The notes under the pieces are model-generated. The model had not been told where the DNA came from, did no database searches, and saw nothing but the letters and a program-made list of their open reading frames with translations. The translations under genes were made by a program, and so were the position numbers. From Gonocerus acuteangulatus (taxonomy: Eukaryota > Arthropoda > Insecta > Hemiptera > Coreidae), in the NCBI GenBank assembly GCA_946811695.1, contig OX328123.1, forward strand, positions 152,667,840 to 152,731,839: 64,000 bases of DNA, read 5' to 3'. This document shows, piece by piece, positions 1-12,182 of the stretch. Position 1 is the first letter of the stretch, and every line of letters starts with the position of its first letter.

Positions 1-2068
1 TTCGTTTTGACGATAAAATCATCGGTAGCAGCTGTCTAGTTAGAGTATTGCGACATTATACAGTAACAGTAATGTTCTACTGATCAAATTCCATGTGAAT
101 TGATTTCGTTTTGACGATAAAATCATCGGTAGCAGCTGTCTAGTTAGAGTATTGCAACATTATACAGTAACAGTAATGTCCTACTGATCAAATTCCATGT
201 GAATTGATTTCGTTTTGACGATAAAATCATCGGTAGCAGCTGTCTAGTTAGAGTATTGCGACATTATACCCTAACAGTAATGTCCTACTGATCAAATTCC
301 ATGTGAATTGATTTCGTTTTGACGATAAAATCATCAGTATCAGCAGACTAGCTAGAGTATTGCAACATTATACAGTAACAGTAATGTCCTACTGATCAAA
401 TTCCATGTGAATTGATTTCGTTTTGACGATAAAATCATCAGTATCAGCAGCCTAGCTAGAGTATTGCGACATTATACAGTAACAGTAATGTTCTACTGAT
501 CAAATTCCATGTGAATTGATTTCGTTTTGACGATAAAATCATCAGTATCAGCAGCCTAGTTAGAGTATTGCGACATTATACAGTAACAGTAATGTCCTAC
601 TGATCAAATTCCATGTGAATTGATTTCGTTTTGACGATAAAATCATCAGTATCAGCTGTCTAGTTAGAGTATATCAACATTATACCCTAACACTAATGTC
701 CTACTGATCAAATTCCATGTGAATTGATTTCGTTTTGACGATAAAATCATCAGTATCAGCAGCCTAGTTAGAGTATTGCGACATTATACAGTAACAGTAA
801 TGTCCTACTGATCAAATTCCATGTGAATTGATTTCGTTTTGACGATAAAATCATCAGTATCAGCAGCCTAGTTAGAGTATTGCAACATTATACCCTAACA
901 GTAATGTCCTACTGATCAAATTCCATGTGAATTGATTTCGTTTTGACGATAAAATCATCGGTAGCAGCTGTCTAGTTAGAGTATTGCAACATTATACCCT
1001 AACAGTAATGTCCTACTGATCAAATTCCATGTGAATTGATTTCGTTTTGACGATAAAATCATCAGTATCAGCAGCCTAGTTAGAGTATTGCAACATTATA
1101 CCCTAACAGTAATGTCCTACTGATCAAATTCCATGTGAATTGATTTCGTTTTGACGATAAAATCATCGGTATCAGCAGCCTAGCTAGAGTATTGCGACAT
1201 TATACAGTAACAGTAATGTCCTACTGATCAAATTCCATGTGAATTGCCTTCGTTTTGACGATAAAATCATCAGTATCAGCAGCCTAGCTAGAGTATTGCA
1301 ACATTATACAGTAACAGTAATGTCCTACTGATCAAATTCCATGTGAATTGATTTCGTTTTGACGATAAAATCATCAGTATCAGCAGCCTAGCTAGAGTAT
1401 TGCAACATTATACAGTAACAGTAATGTTCTACTGATCAAATTCCAGGTGAATTGATTTCGTTTTGACGATAAAATCATCAGTATCAGCAGCCTAGTTAGA
1501 GTATTGCGACATTATACAGTAACAGTAATGTCCTACTGATCAAATTCCATGTGAATTGATTTCGTTTTGACGATAAAATCATCAGTATCAGCAGCCTAGT
1601 TAGAGTATTGCAACATTATACAGTAACAGTAATGTCCTACTGATCAAATTCCATGTGAATTGATTTCGTTTTGACGATAAAATCATCGGTAGCAGCTGTC
1701 TAGTTAGAGTATTGCAACATTATACCCTAACAGTAATGTCCTACTGATCAAATTCCATGTGAATTGATTTCGTTTTGACGATAATATCATCAGTATCAGC
1801 AGCCTAGCTAGAGTATTGCAACATTATACAGTAACAGTAATGTTCTACTGATCAAATTCCAGGTGAATTGATTTCGTTTTGACGATAAAATCATCAGTAT
1901 CAGCAGCCTAGTTAGAGTATTGCGACATTATACAGTAACAGTAATGTCCTACTGATCAAATTCCATGTGAATTGATTTCGTTTTGACGATAAAATCATCA
2001 GTATCAGCAGCCTAGTTAGAGTATTGCGACATTATACAGTAATAGTAATGTTCTACTGATCAAATTCC
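1..2068. repeat. Satellite array, 104-bp monomer, about 20 copies
   Basis: Direct reading shows a head-to-tail repeat starting with TTCGTTTTGACGATAAAATC at 1, 105, 209 and so on, with almost no length variation, until it breaks at about 2068 where the sequence departs after ATCAAATTCC. The left edge of the window is inside the array, so its true length is unknown. Monomers carry two alternative blocks, CGGTAGCAGCTGTCTAGTT and CAGTATCAGCAGCCTAGCT, and alternative GCGAC/GCAAC and CAGTAAC/CCCTAAC states in mixed combinations. This suggests exchange between monomer types. No open frame or spacer structure is present. Confidence 0.97.
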
Positions 2069-3284
2069 GAAAACGCCACATGTAAATTAAATTTTATTTG
2101 CTAAATAATGAAATTTTACAACTATGTTCGTCGAAACGACGATTAGGTTACAAAATAGGTACCTCATTGCAGGGTTGTTATCAATGGATTAATATGTCTC
2201 TAGCTAATTTCTTCGGATGAGATTCCTCTATCAAAAATTTCATAAGAACCATTTTGTAGGAAATTAAGATTTAGAATAACTACGTTATCATTTACTAGTT
2301 GCCTAACAGGCTTCGAAATATATATGAATATATCCCAAAATTCTCTTTTGTATAAATAGTCCATATTTAGGAATCAACGTTTTCATTTACTGACTGTAAG
2401 TATGTGAGATTAAATGCTCGAAATGCTCCAGCTGACGATATCATCATACCATTTCCAAGGCTAGAGAGACTGATTTCTGTTATTGCCAGCATATCTAGGC
2501 GGTGGGTAGTGCGCCAGGCAAGGTTCCGGCCTAAGCATACTGTGTGTATATTACAGGAGGTCTTAGAGCCGATTTTTACCCTCTCATAACATTCAACCTG
2601 GTAAAGATAAAGTTATGAAATTCTACACATGTATTACGCTACTAGATGTGAGTAAAACTGGAAATGTTCATAATTCTACATCGAATAGTTTCTGAGAAAT
2701 AAGCGTTTGAAATGGCGTTGGATGTATAGTACTCACTCACTCACTCACTTTGGCCTCTATTTCACATTTATGTTTTTTGAGGGATCTCTAGAATAAACAG
2801 GCAAAGTTTCATTCCTGATAAAATGATTCGCCAATTTTTAGTTTCTAACTTTACAAAACGTATGCATGTAACGATTCATCCTGCAAGATTAGCTGACGTA
2901 CAATGTACCACTTACAAGGCAGCGGATTTGTGAAATTTACATTTTTATCATAGAGATAACACCAATATGCATGATTCTGGGGTTTTCTCCGAAATAGGTC
3001 TACTTTACAAAATTTGATGTGCTGATTCCAAAACTGTAATCAGTTTTCTTTTCTTTTTTTTTTCTACCACGTACCATTTCTTCCCAATTAGTTATACCTA
3101 AAACGTTTTAATGAAGTTCTGTGCATATGTAACTGAAAAGAAACCAGAAAACGAACTCCATCCGTACAAATTTAGTTTTAGGAAACATACCATAACTTAA
3201 AATTACTTCTAGAAAAATTAAAATATGAACATAAATGGCAGGTTTGTGGAGATTTAAACATTATTGGCATGTTACTAGGAATGG
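2069..3284. other. Non-repetitive stretch, nothing recognised
   Basis: AT-rich sequence between the satellite and a pseudogene. A 61-codon open frame at 2404-2589 (plus strand) resembles nothing I know and has no supporting context. A short (TCAC)n run lies near 2740-2757. Confidence 0.5.
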
Positions 3285-3905
3285 GATACTAGAGCTGGAT
3301 CCGATTACTGGACAACAAAAAGTAAAATGAGGGACAGTCTCACGCCAGGAAGGAAAAATGTAATTCAGGAGTGTCTTTTGACCCCAAAAATGTTCTTTTA
3401 GCTCCTTTGCACATCAAAGTAGTCTTAATGGAGCAGTATGTGAAGGATTTGGATAAGGATGACAACTGTTACAAATATATCTGCGAGTTTTTCCCTGGGA
3501 TATCTAATGCTAAACTTAAAGAAGGAGTATTTGTTGGGACTCAAATTAGAAAGTTGATATATGATTCCTTAATTGAAGAAATGATGACAGATACTGAAAG
3601 AAAAAACAGGCATAGATTGGTTTTAAGAGTGCCATCAAAAACATACTGGGAAATTAACAAATATTGTAGAAAGCTGGGCTGCAATATGAGTATGAAAGCA
3701 TTTCATGCACTCTCATTAGGACTTTTTTTCCAGAAAATCTCGGCTGTGTCACTGAAGAGCATGGTGGAAGATTTCACCAGAACATAAAGGAAATGGAAAG
3801 ACACTACCAGGGAAAGTGGAATATAAATATGACAGCTGATTATTGCTGGTCGCTGAAAAGAGATGTATCAAATTCTTTCCATAGAAGGAACTTTACAAAA
3901 CGTTC
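3285..3905 (+). pseudogene. Frameshifted fragment of a repetitive uncharacterised protein family
   Basis: An open frame covers about 3371-3787 and the similarity continues in the next frame to about 3905. Visible blocks include LLAPLHIKVVLMEQYV, KLKEGVFVGTQIRKL and KLGCNMSMK in the first frame. After a shift at a T-run near 3725 come FPENLGCVTEEHGGRFHQ, MERHYQGKW and ADYCWSLKRD. I recognise this succession (PLHIKLGLMKxF, GxFVGPQI, LGCNMSxK, FPENLG, HGERFHQD, YCWxLKRD) from multicopy uncharacterised predicted proteins of arthropods and other invertebrates. Their function is unknown to me and they behave like repeat-borne genes. There is no credible start codon, the 5' part is missing, and a frameshift separates the two halves, so this is a decayed copy. 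It lies alone, with no TIR or poly(A) tail nearby that would identify a carrier element. Confidence 0.7.
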
Positions 3906-4938
3906 ATCTCAAAGCAGCATCTAAAAAAACTGCTCAAATGTTTAAATTTAAGTGACGATGTGGTACATTAGTTAATTTTGAAGAGTGTTGTGTTGACAGT
4001 TATAGATTTATTAACTTATATTTAATAAGATAACACAAATTCAATAGAGGCTAGTATAAAAATGTATATTTTAGTATTTCCTGTATTGTGAAAAATTAGT
4101 ACATGATGGAGAAAAACTAAGTTCACATTCTGATTCGACACTCGAATTAGGGATAATGACATATTGAAATAAAAACCCCAGGCAAAAAGTTAATTTTTGC
4201 AGACCAGTGAAATCATTCTACAATTTTTCATGCCTGAAGAAACGAATCGAAAAAAAAACTTTTACAAGCATTTTCCGAATGCACACATACCACAGTCACA
4301 CTGTTATCACCGTGCTACCGAGTTAATAACCGCTTTGATTACCTCGTTAAAAATCAATTGGAAAAGGAGGGCATCGTATTGACAGACCTATCGCTAAACA
4401 TAAACTTTGATACACCTCAAACTGAATTTGAACAATGAACCAGCATCTCTCGCTCCCGGCAGCCCAACCATCCTAACGAGTCCGGGATAAAATAAATAAT
4501 GTTTTCATATAGCTTCCTCGCCACATTGCGGAGAGAGATGCAAAAGAACCCACCATGGATGTTCGAGACCAGGAAAGAAGAGAGTCACACAATTAGGAGA
4601 GACGGTGACCAGATCTAACACTGACTAATCCCCATAGATAGCGCTACAGAGCCTCGCTAATGGTCCCCATTACCATTTTATCCTTTGCAATTTGTTGGAC
4701 AGCGGACTACACAGGTGGTTTACTCAGCATGGATTAGTCTCTTTCACGACATTCATTAATTTGTACTTTTTAACTAGTAGTGATAATGTCAACAGTAAAA
4801 GTTATACAAGTTTTTTTTTGTTTTGTTTTTTTTTAGTACTTTTATCATGAGAGGGACTTTTTAGCATGAAATATATATATCTTGACATTGATTTGGCTGG
4901 ACGGTGGTGGTACTGTATCAAATAGGAACTCTAACAAC
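3906..4938. other. Intergenic, nothing recognised
   Basis: Unique-looking AT-rich sequence. The segment 4430-4720 is less AT-rich but has no convincing reading frame and no match to other parts of the window. Confidence 0.5.
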
Positions 4939-5577
4939 CATGGGCGTATATAGAAATTTATTTCGGGGGGGGGGCTGGTACCATTTCCGGGGTCATGGGT
5001 CATACTAACAATTTAGAATTTGGAATAGTTTTAGCCAAGTAAAACGCTATTACACCCAAAATTAAATAAAATAATAAAAACTTCACCGCACAATTTCACC
5101 AACTTTATTACGTCACTACATGTTTCACACCTTTTTCGTGCCTCTTCAGGGGAAAAAAAAACAACAAATATAAAACATACAGCCTTAACCTGAGGAGGAT
5201 ATCCTTCCACCAGTACGGCTACTTCTAGACTACTAAGCCGTACTGGTGTAGAGACTAGGCCGTACTGGTGGATGGTTATCCTCCTATGCATGTATTATTT
5301 TTGTAACTTTTTCCACTGAAGAGGCACCAAAAAGGTGTGAAACGTGTAGGGACGGAATAAAGTTGGTGAAATTGTGTGGTGAAGCTTCTATTATTTCCGC
5401 CTAGCACGAAAACACGAAGATTAAGAAAAGGGTCAGTTGAAGAATAATTCAAAATAAAATATTTTGTTTATGAACTAAGTAGTTATTTAATTTATTTTTA
5501 AAGGTTTTATGACATTTTTTTTTTTTTTTTTTATTTTTTTTTTATGAAATCCGAATTTCGGGGGTGGAGCTGCAGCC
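4939..5577 (+). mobile_element. hAT-type MITE copy, split by a palindromic insertion and lacking its right end
   Basis: It starts CATGGGCGTATAT, passes through a G-run and GGAATAGTTTTAG-CAA-TAAAACGC, and resumes after 5397 with TATGAACTAAGTAG and a G-rich end GGGGGTGGAGCTGCAGCC. The same sequence without the insertion forms the complete 240-bp element at 43680-43919, where both TIRs and an 8-bp target duplication are visible. In this copy the right-hand CGCCCATG terminus is missing. Confidence 0.75.
5068..5397. mobile_element. Foldback/palindromic element nested in the MITE
   Basis: Imperfect inverted repeat centred near 5235. The left arm AATTTCACCAACTTTATTACG... GTTTCACACCTTTTTCGTGC is mirrored by GGCACCAAAAAGGTGTGAAAC ... 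AAAGTTGGTGAAATTGTG on the right, at arm lengths of roughly 160 bp. The centre contains three copies of the CCGTACTGGTG block in both orientations. The host MITE resumes on both sides. Confidence 0.8.
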
Positions 5578-5709
5578 AACAACTTCAGGTCTCCACTACA
5601 AATGATTTATTTTATTGTCAAAGCATGCTTTCGGAGTCTACTGCTCCATCATCAGTGCTTTTAGTTCCTTACTGCAGGCTGTTCACCCGAAGACTCTACG
5701 AGTAAACTG

Positions 5710-5852
5710 TCTCACAGTGGGGCCAATCGACATTTCGTGTTTCAAAAAAGGCTACAGGAAACTTAAACGATTTCAATGCATGTTTTCTTAAATTAAAGGT
5801 TATCAAATTGAGAACAACTTTGTCTGGCCAGATTTTTGTTTTCGTTCCCTTT
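5710..5852. repeat. Dispersed repeat shared with 18722-18862
   Basis: GGGGCCAATCGAC...TTTCAAAAAAGGCTACAG...AACCGATTT-type sequence through CCAGATTTTTGTTTT recurs in the same orientation at 18722-18862 with moderate divergence. No coding content. Confidence 0.65.
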
Positions 5853-5855
5853 TTT

Positions 5856-5994
5856 TAGCACTTTCCTCCGAAGGAAAGTAGCTATTGAGGTTGCAATCAT
5901 GACGGAATTTTTGAAAAATTTCTTCAAATCTCCATCGATCCTACCTAGTAGACACCGAAAATGACCCCAGTTAAAATTTATATCTATCTATCTA

Positions 5995-6055
<61 letters not shown>

Positions 6056-6155
6056 ATCTGTTAACACGATAGCGGCCAGAGGATTTGTTTTTTCTTTACG
6101 AAACTTGGTATATAGCGTTAAATTAGCAAACGATTGAACGCGTTCGTAAGCTACC

Positions 6156-6158
<3 letters not shown>
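5856..6158 (-). mobile_element. Family A (HINE-like) 3' fragment
   Basis: Reading on the minus strand it ends with the family A 3' hairpin TTTCCTTCGGAGGAAAGTGCTA (5856-5877 region). It is preceded by the conserved block GACTCATGACGGAATTTTTG, the family (TA)n/(TG)n core (5995-6055) and the ACACGATAGCGGCCAGAG block. It stops inside the body at about 6158, where a second TA run begins, so the 5' half is missing. The break falls exactly at a TA microsatellite. Confidence 0.8.

Positions 6159-6240
<82 letters not shown>
6159..6240. repeat. (TA)n microsatellite joining A and B fragments
   Basis: About 80 bp of TA with one TTTAT interruption. It forms the junction between the truncated family A copy to the left and the family B copy to the right. 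Confidence 0.95.
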
Positions 6241-7682
<1,442 letters not shown>

Positions 7683-7769
7683 ATTCATTCTTTTTCATAA
7701 TCGTTTTTGAAGTGTGTTTTGTGTGTAAACATGTGATGTACGAAGTTGTCACAGGTTTCCGGGATTGTC
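7683..7769. other. Short spacer between family B copy and foldback element
   Basis: Unique-looking AT-rich sequence; nothing recognised. Confidence 0.4.
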
Positions 7770-9985
7770 TTAAATATATAAACCTCATTTATGGCTTCTT
7801 TGATTGTAGGAGATTTAGTAGCCACATATTCCTTAGGAGTTTGGGCTGATCAGATGGAGAATCACATAACGCCGTGGAGATAACGCCGTTGGGACTGTGG
7901 TACACTGGAAGAAATTGAGGAGTTGTCAATCGGAGCTCAAGTTTTAGTAGTTGGTGACTTCTAGAAGTTCAACATATGAAGGAGGAAGTCTTAGAAGTCG
8001 CCTTCTTCCTCTTATTTGATTACAAATGGGTGAAAGCACACGGCTGACAACTTATTAACTACATGTTTTCTGAAATATTACTTATTAAATATTCATAAAA
8101 ACATTCCTATTTTAAATTCATTAAACTTGGCCTATATGAAACAAAATATTTTTAGATCAAATTTCACCAAAATCAAGCCATTTTTAAAGCTGCTAAGCCG
8201 CAAACACACATATAAAACAAGCACACAAAAACAAAAATCGATCTTTTCCAAAGAAATGGTACATATATTCTTATGTATTTCGACACAGTCCGTTTTATCT
8301 CAGCACATCAGGTTTAAGACCATTTGAAGGTCAAATTACGTATCAAAATCGTTTCAGATGAAATAAATAGAGCATCCCTGGGTTTTGGGCTCGCTGAATT
8401 CGGATCCGGGTTCAGTTTCACCCCATCAGCACACAATCAGGGTCATTTCAAGGAAAAATATGTCTATTTTGCAAAAAAATAATTTTGACTGCAGATTTAT
8501 TTCTTGCCAAATAAACATATTTGTCCTTGAAATGACCTTGATTTTCCGCCGATGTGCTGAAACAGACCTCAAATTCGAATTCAGCGATCCTAAAAACCAT
8601 GGAAGCTCTAGTTATTTCTTCTTTAACGACTTCGTACGAAATTTGACCATCAAATGCTCTTAAGCCTGACGTGATGGGGTGAAACGGACTCCGTGTTGGG
8701 ATTCAGCGTTTCAAAATACACAAGAATATATGTATGGCGTCTTTGGGGAAGATCACTTTTTGTTGTGCCTGTGTAATTAATTATGTATACCTATATGTAT
8801 ACAGATGAGAAACGCCGGTAATTTCGTAGCCTAAGAGATCTGAAACGTGGACATCTTCGGTGCCTCCAGAGTGCGTTTTCGGGTCGACCTCATAAGCAGG
8901 TTTGGTCCGTATGTAGGGAAGGTTGAAACGGGAAAAAGATTTGTCGTCACATTAGCTCATTACTACGTAACGGATTTGTTTATATATATATATATTTTTT
9001 TTTCCAAGCACATCACGAATTATATAATTGTACTTTTGAATTTTCCAGTGATCTCTTGAAAACTATATTTTAGGACAAACCCTATCGCCGCGGCGATAGA
9101 TAGCGGTTGAACGCTAACGATCAACATGGCTCGGAGCAAATTAAGCCCGACAAGATCCAGGGATATAGTCCCACCAACCGAATGCATATGAGACAGATGG
9201 GCCGTACATCTCCCATAAATTGGCTGCCAACACCAGTGTTGGCTTGTACAGTTCCACAATTAACGCTTAATTAAATTGGGACCGAATTACTAAGATGGAG
9301 AACATCGCTTCTTCAAGCCATTAGATTCGAATTTATTGGTATTTAGCTTTCATTCAACTTATCCAAGATGATTATTTTTTTTTCTTTCTTCGTTAAAACA
9401 AAACGAAAAAAATACTGAACGCATATTCAATAGTTTTATAGAAACAAACAATAGCAATTCAATAGTTTAAAATAAACACAATTAACGTTTCTTCCTGCTT
9501 TTTTGTAAAAAATGTAGACACATATAAATCTGGCAGCTGGCAGCGCTGTACAGGTAATTCCAGCGTTTTACAGTTAGAATACTTCTCATTTCTTTGACAC
9601 TGAGAGCAGTAGTAAAAAATGTCGATTGTAGAAAAGTAACGGATTTATAAAAGATTATAAGTAATATAAGTAGTTAATAAGTTGTCAGCCGTGTGCTTTC
9701 ACTCATTTGTAATCAAATAAGAGGAAGAAGGCGACTTCTAAGACTTCCTCCTCCATATGTTGAACTTCTAGAAGCCAGCCACTACTAAAACTCGAACTCC
9801 GATTGACAACTTCATCGACTCCTCAATTTCTTCTAGTAAACCACAGTCCCAACGGCGTTATCTCTGAACATAACCTTCGTCGAATTCGTATTTCTTTATG
9901 TGATTCTCCATCTGATCAGCCAAAACTCCTAAGGAATAAGTGGCTAATCTACAATCAAGGAAGCAATAAATGAGGTTAATATTTG
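7770..9985. mobile_element. Foldback-type element with about 290-bp inverted arms
   Basis: The left arm (7770-8060: AACCTCATTTATGGCTTC ... CACACGGCTGACAACTTATT) is repeated in inverse at 9675-9985 (AAGTTGTCAGCCGTGTGC ... GAAGCAATAAATGAGGTT) at high identity with small indels. The 1.6-kb interior has a second palindrome (8250-8742) and no recognisable transposase. Either a non-autonomous DNA transposon with long TIRs or a foldback element. Confidence 0.8.
8250..8742. repeat. Inner palindrome of the foldback element
   Basis: Nested inverted repeat centred near 8490. TACATATATTCTTATGTATT at 8260 pairs with AATACACAAGAATATATGTA at 8715, and CAGGGTCATTTCAAGGA pairs with TCCTTGAAATGACCTTG near the centre. 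Frames open across it are antisense images of each other and are not genes. Confidence 0.75.
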
Positions 9986-9994
9986 TCTGCCCTA

Positions 9995-10000
9995 CGTATA

Positions 10001-10047
<47 letters not shown>
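9995..10047. repeat. (TA)n microsatellite
   Basis: Nearly pure TA run that directly abuts the tRNA-like sequence at 10048. Confidence 0.95.
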
Positions 10048-10049
<2 letters not shown>

Positions 10050-10166
10050 GGGCGAGGTTAGCTCAGTGGTAGAGCACTGGACTAATAAGCTGGAGGCCTG
10101 AGTTCAAATCCCGAGCAAGCACTTAAGATTTTTTCTTCTCGGCCCTCGTGACCTGTTACGGGACTG

Positions 10167-10170
<4 letters not shown>
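10048..10170 (+). mobile_element. tRNA-related SINE fragment between two TA runs
   Basis: GAGGTTAGCTCAGTGGTAGAGCA is a clear A-box/D-arm and GAGTTCAAATCCC a B-box/T-arm, with CTAATAA where an anticodon loop would be (isoleucine-like AAT). Stem pairing in the anticodon and T arms is poor and no acceptor stem closes, so this is a SINE head rather than a working tRNA. It continues into GGCCCTCGTGACCTGTTACGGGACTGATTT, which is found in inverse at 13128-13165, linking the two copies to one SINE family. Bounded by (TA)n at 9995-10047 and 10171-10237. Confidence 0.7.

Positions 10171-10237
<67 letters not shown>
10171..10237. repeat. (TA)n microsatellite
   Basis: Pure TA run of about 67 bp between the SINE fragment and the palindromic MITE. 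Confidence 0.95.
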
Positions 10238-10238
<1 letters not shown>

Positions 10239-10502
10239 CTGTGGTTTGGTTCTAAAAGGGCCAATGACAATTTTTTCACATTTTGTGTTATTTTTTTAAA
10301 TTATATTATTTTATTTTAGGAGCTTTGCAACTAGGCTATTTTCTACTTTAATGTCATTATTGCTCACTGTAGTAATGGAATAAAAGGAGATATCGCCTTG
10401 TTGCGAAGCTCCTAAACTAAAATAAAATAATAAAAAAAAAAAAAAAATAACACAAAACGTGAAAAAAATGACATTGGCCCTTTTAGAACCGAGCCACAGA
10501 TA
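10238..10502. mobile_element. Palindromic MITE inserted in TA repeat
   Basis: Inverted arms of about 100 bp: CTGTGGTTTGGTTCTAAAAG on the left and CTTTTAGAACCGAGCCACAG on the right, continuing inward through CCAATG, TTTTCAC, GTGTTAT and AGGAGCTT. Both ends are bordered by TA, so a TA target (Tc1/mariner-like) is plausible but cannot be proved inside a TA microsatellite. Confidence 0.85.
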
Positions 10503-10647
10503 TATATAATTCCATTCAGATAGATGGGTTGCAACGACTGTAATAAAGATAAATATATTCTAGCCAGCGGTTACTCCCCAGTAGAGCTAAATACAGTGCA
10601 ATTTAAACAGTAGATTGTTAATTACGTGGTCCCACATTTAGAAAAAT

Positions 10648-10683
<36 letters not shown>

Positions 10684-11084
10684 AAGAAGAGTGAGATGTA
10701 GGGAAGGTAGAAGAAATGGCTTCGAACCGCCTCCTGCCATAGTTGTTTTATTGGAAGGCTGGTTTGGAAAAGCCAAGGGCTATGATTACCTTGGCTGGAT
10801 GTCTCAATCAGGCTGTATCCTCGCTCCGACCGGCAAACCCATCTCTTCGCTCTAACCTTTGGGTAACGTACCCCTCAATTATTCTTATATCTTGGCCGAT
10901 TCTTCAATGCCTTCAGAAATAACATTTTATTTTGTAATTAATTAATTGTTACCGTCTTTAATTCCTAACTTTCTGCACGGGGAAACATTAAGACTGCTTA
11001 TATCGGCGTAAATCATAAACCTTCACATTCGAATTTCCTAATTTTAATTAAACTTTAACTTATACCTGAGTACTGTATAGTAAG
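10503..11084. other. Spacer with (GA)n tract
   Basis: Contains a (GA)n run at about 10649-10681. A minus-strand B-box-like GGCGGTTCGAAGCC near 10723 hints at a tRNA-derived repeat but no full SINE can be delimited. Confidence 0.4.
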
Positions 11085-11470
11085 GTTTCAAGACATTGTT
11101 ATTTACACTGACTCACTGCGCTCACTTCAAGCACTTCAGGACAAATACACCTCTCATCCTTTATTCTCAAAAATATTAAATACATACGGACAACAAACTA
11201 CGGACTATAAAACATACGGTCAAAGACTGGCCATCCAGTTATCGACCGATAGAAGGGAGGAGGTTGTATTGGCTCGACTTAGGATTGGCCATTCAAGACT
11301 TACTCACAAGAGAGACCATTAGGTATGTGACATTTGAAATACTGAACTGTCAATAAAACATATTCTAACAGACTGCATTAGGCGACAAGGCTTAACCATA
11401 CCATTCGACTCAACATGTGTGAACTTCTCGCTGAAGGTAGCCACTACATACAATCTTCACATATCTACAA
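11085..11470 (+). pseudogene. LINE 3' fragment (RNase H and C-terminal region), decayed
   Basis: The plus strand reads IVIYTDSLRSLQALQDKYTS then HPLFSKIL, matching the end of an RNase H domain. After a deletion come VVLARLRIGHSRLTHKRDH, a stop, and SIKHILTDC. These are the same blocks as in the better-preserved LINE at 48.2-50.4 kb (VVLTRLRIGHSLLTDN, TIKHILTKC). Stops and frame changes interrupt it. The 5' region and the reverse transcriptase are absent, and there is no poly(A) tail. It is a dead, truncated non-LTR retrotransposon remnant. Confidence 0.8.
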
Positions 11471-11559
11471 ATTAATATATATCATATATTATATATCATA
11501 TATTATATGGATATCATATGAGGGTCCCGAAGGATGGTTAATGAACTAAATTTTCATTC

Positions 11560-11930
11560 TATGAATAAGTTATTATTTTTTTTTAGCGTGGTTCAACCTG
11601 AAGATTTTGGAATATTTATTTTTGCACTCCTGGGCCTTTTTCAAAAAGCTGTCCGATCGGAAGAGCTGCTGTTGCAATTATTTTGGCACCATGGATTAAA
11701 ACCTTGTCTACTGTCGAGGGCATATGGTACCACGGTCACAAATGAATAGCCAATTCTGCAGTTTCTTGCGCATACAACCCAAATTTGATTGGGTAAATTG
11801 CATGTTGACTGTTAATAACCTCAAGAATGACTGAAAATTTACGAATGAAATTGTCATCGATTATTGTTATTTCTGATGTCAAAGAGGGATCGGCAAAAAA
11901 TCTTCTGAAGGCGTCTCCTCTATTTGAAGA
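11560..11930 (-). pseudogene. Fragment of a second repetitive uncharacterised protein family
   Basis: On the minus strand, from 11930 downward, the translation shows RRFFADPSLTSEITIIDD, FIRKFSVILEVINS and IKFGLYAQETAELAIHL, then a stop, then PWYHMPSTVDKVLIHGAK and IIATAALPIGQLFEKGP. I recognise the order ARRFFxxP...SEITGxDE, LIKRFxVIL, YxxETAxLYxxLYPWYYMPxSVHKxLIHG, LPIGQLSEEAQE from multicopy uncharacterised predicted proteins in invertebrate genomes, commonly repeat-associated. Function unknown. The in-frame stop where a tyrosine is expected, the loss of AQE and the short length make this a pseudogene. The open frame on the opposite strand (11534-11749) is its antisense shadow. Confidence 0.65.
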
Positions 11931-12058
11931 ACGATAACCTTTTCGTACTTAATCGATACGGATTCAAAGTTTTTTGATGAATTCTTCCTGAATTTGCTTA
12001 ATTGGAAGTTTCTTATTTTTAGTTCTCCATTTTTTGAAATTCGAATTGTGAGTGTGAG

Positions 12059-12083
12059 GGAGAGAGAGAGAGAGAGAGAGAAA

Positions 12084-12178
<95 letters not shown>
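12059..12178. repeat. (GA)n microsatellite
   Basis: About 120 bp of GA with two small interruptions. Frames across it give poly-Arg-Glu or poly-Ser-Leu and are not genes. Confidence 0.97.

Positions 12179-12182
<4 letters not shown>

Noticed and set aside
1..2068. CRISPR-like regular array
   Set aside because: Monomers are contiguous 104-bp units without unique spacers, in a eukaryotic repeat context; it is a tandem satellite.
10048..10120. Functional tRNA-Ile gene
   Set aside because: A- and B-box words are present, but the anticodon and T stems do not pair well and no acceptor stem closes. The downstream sequence matches another SINE-like locus.
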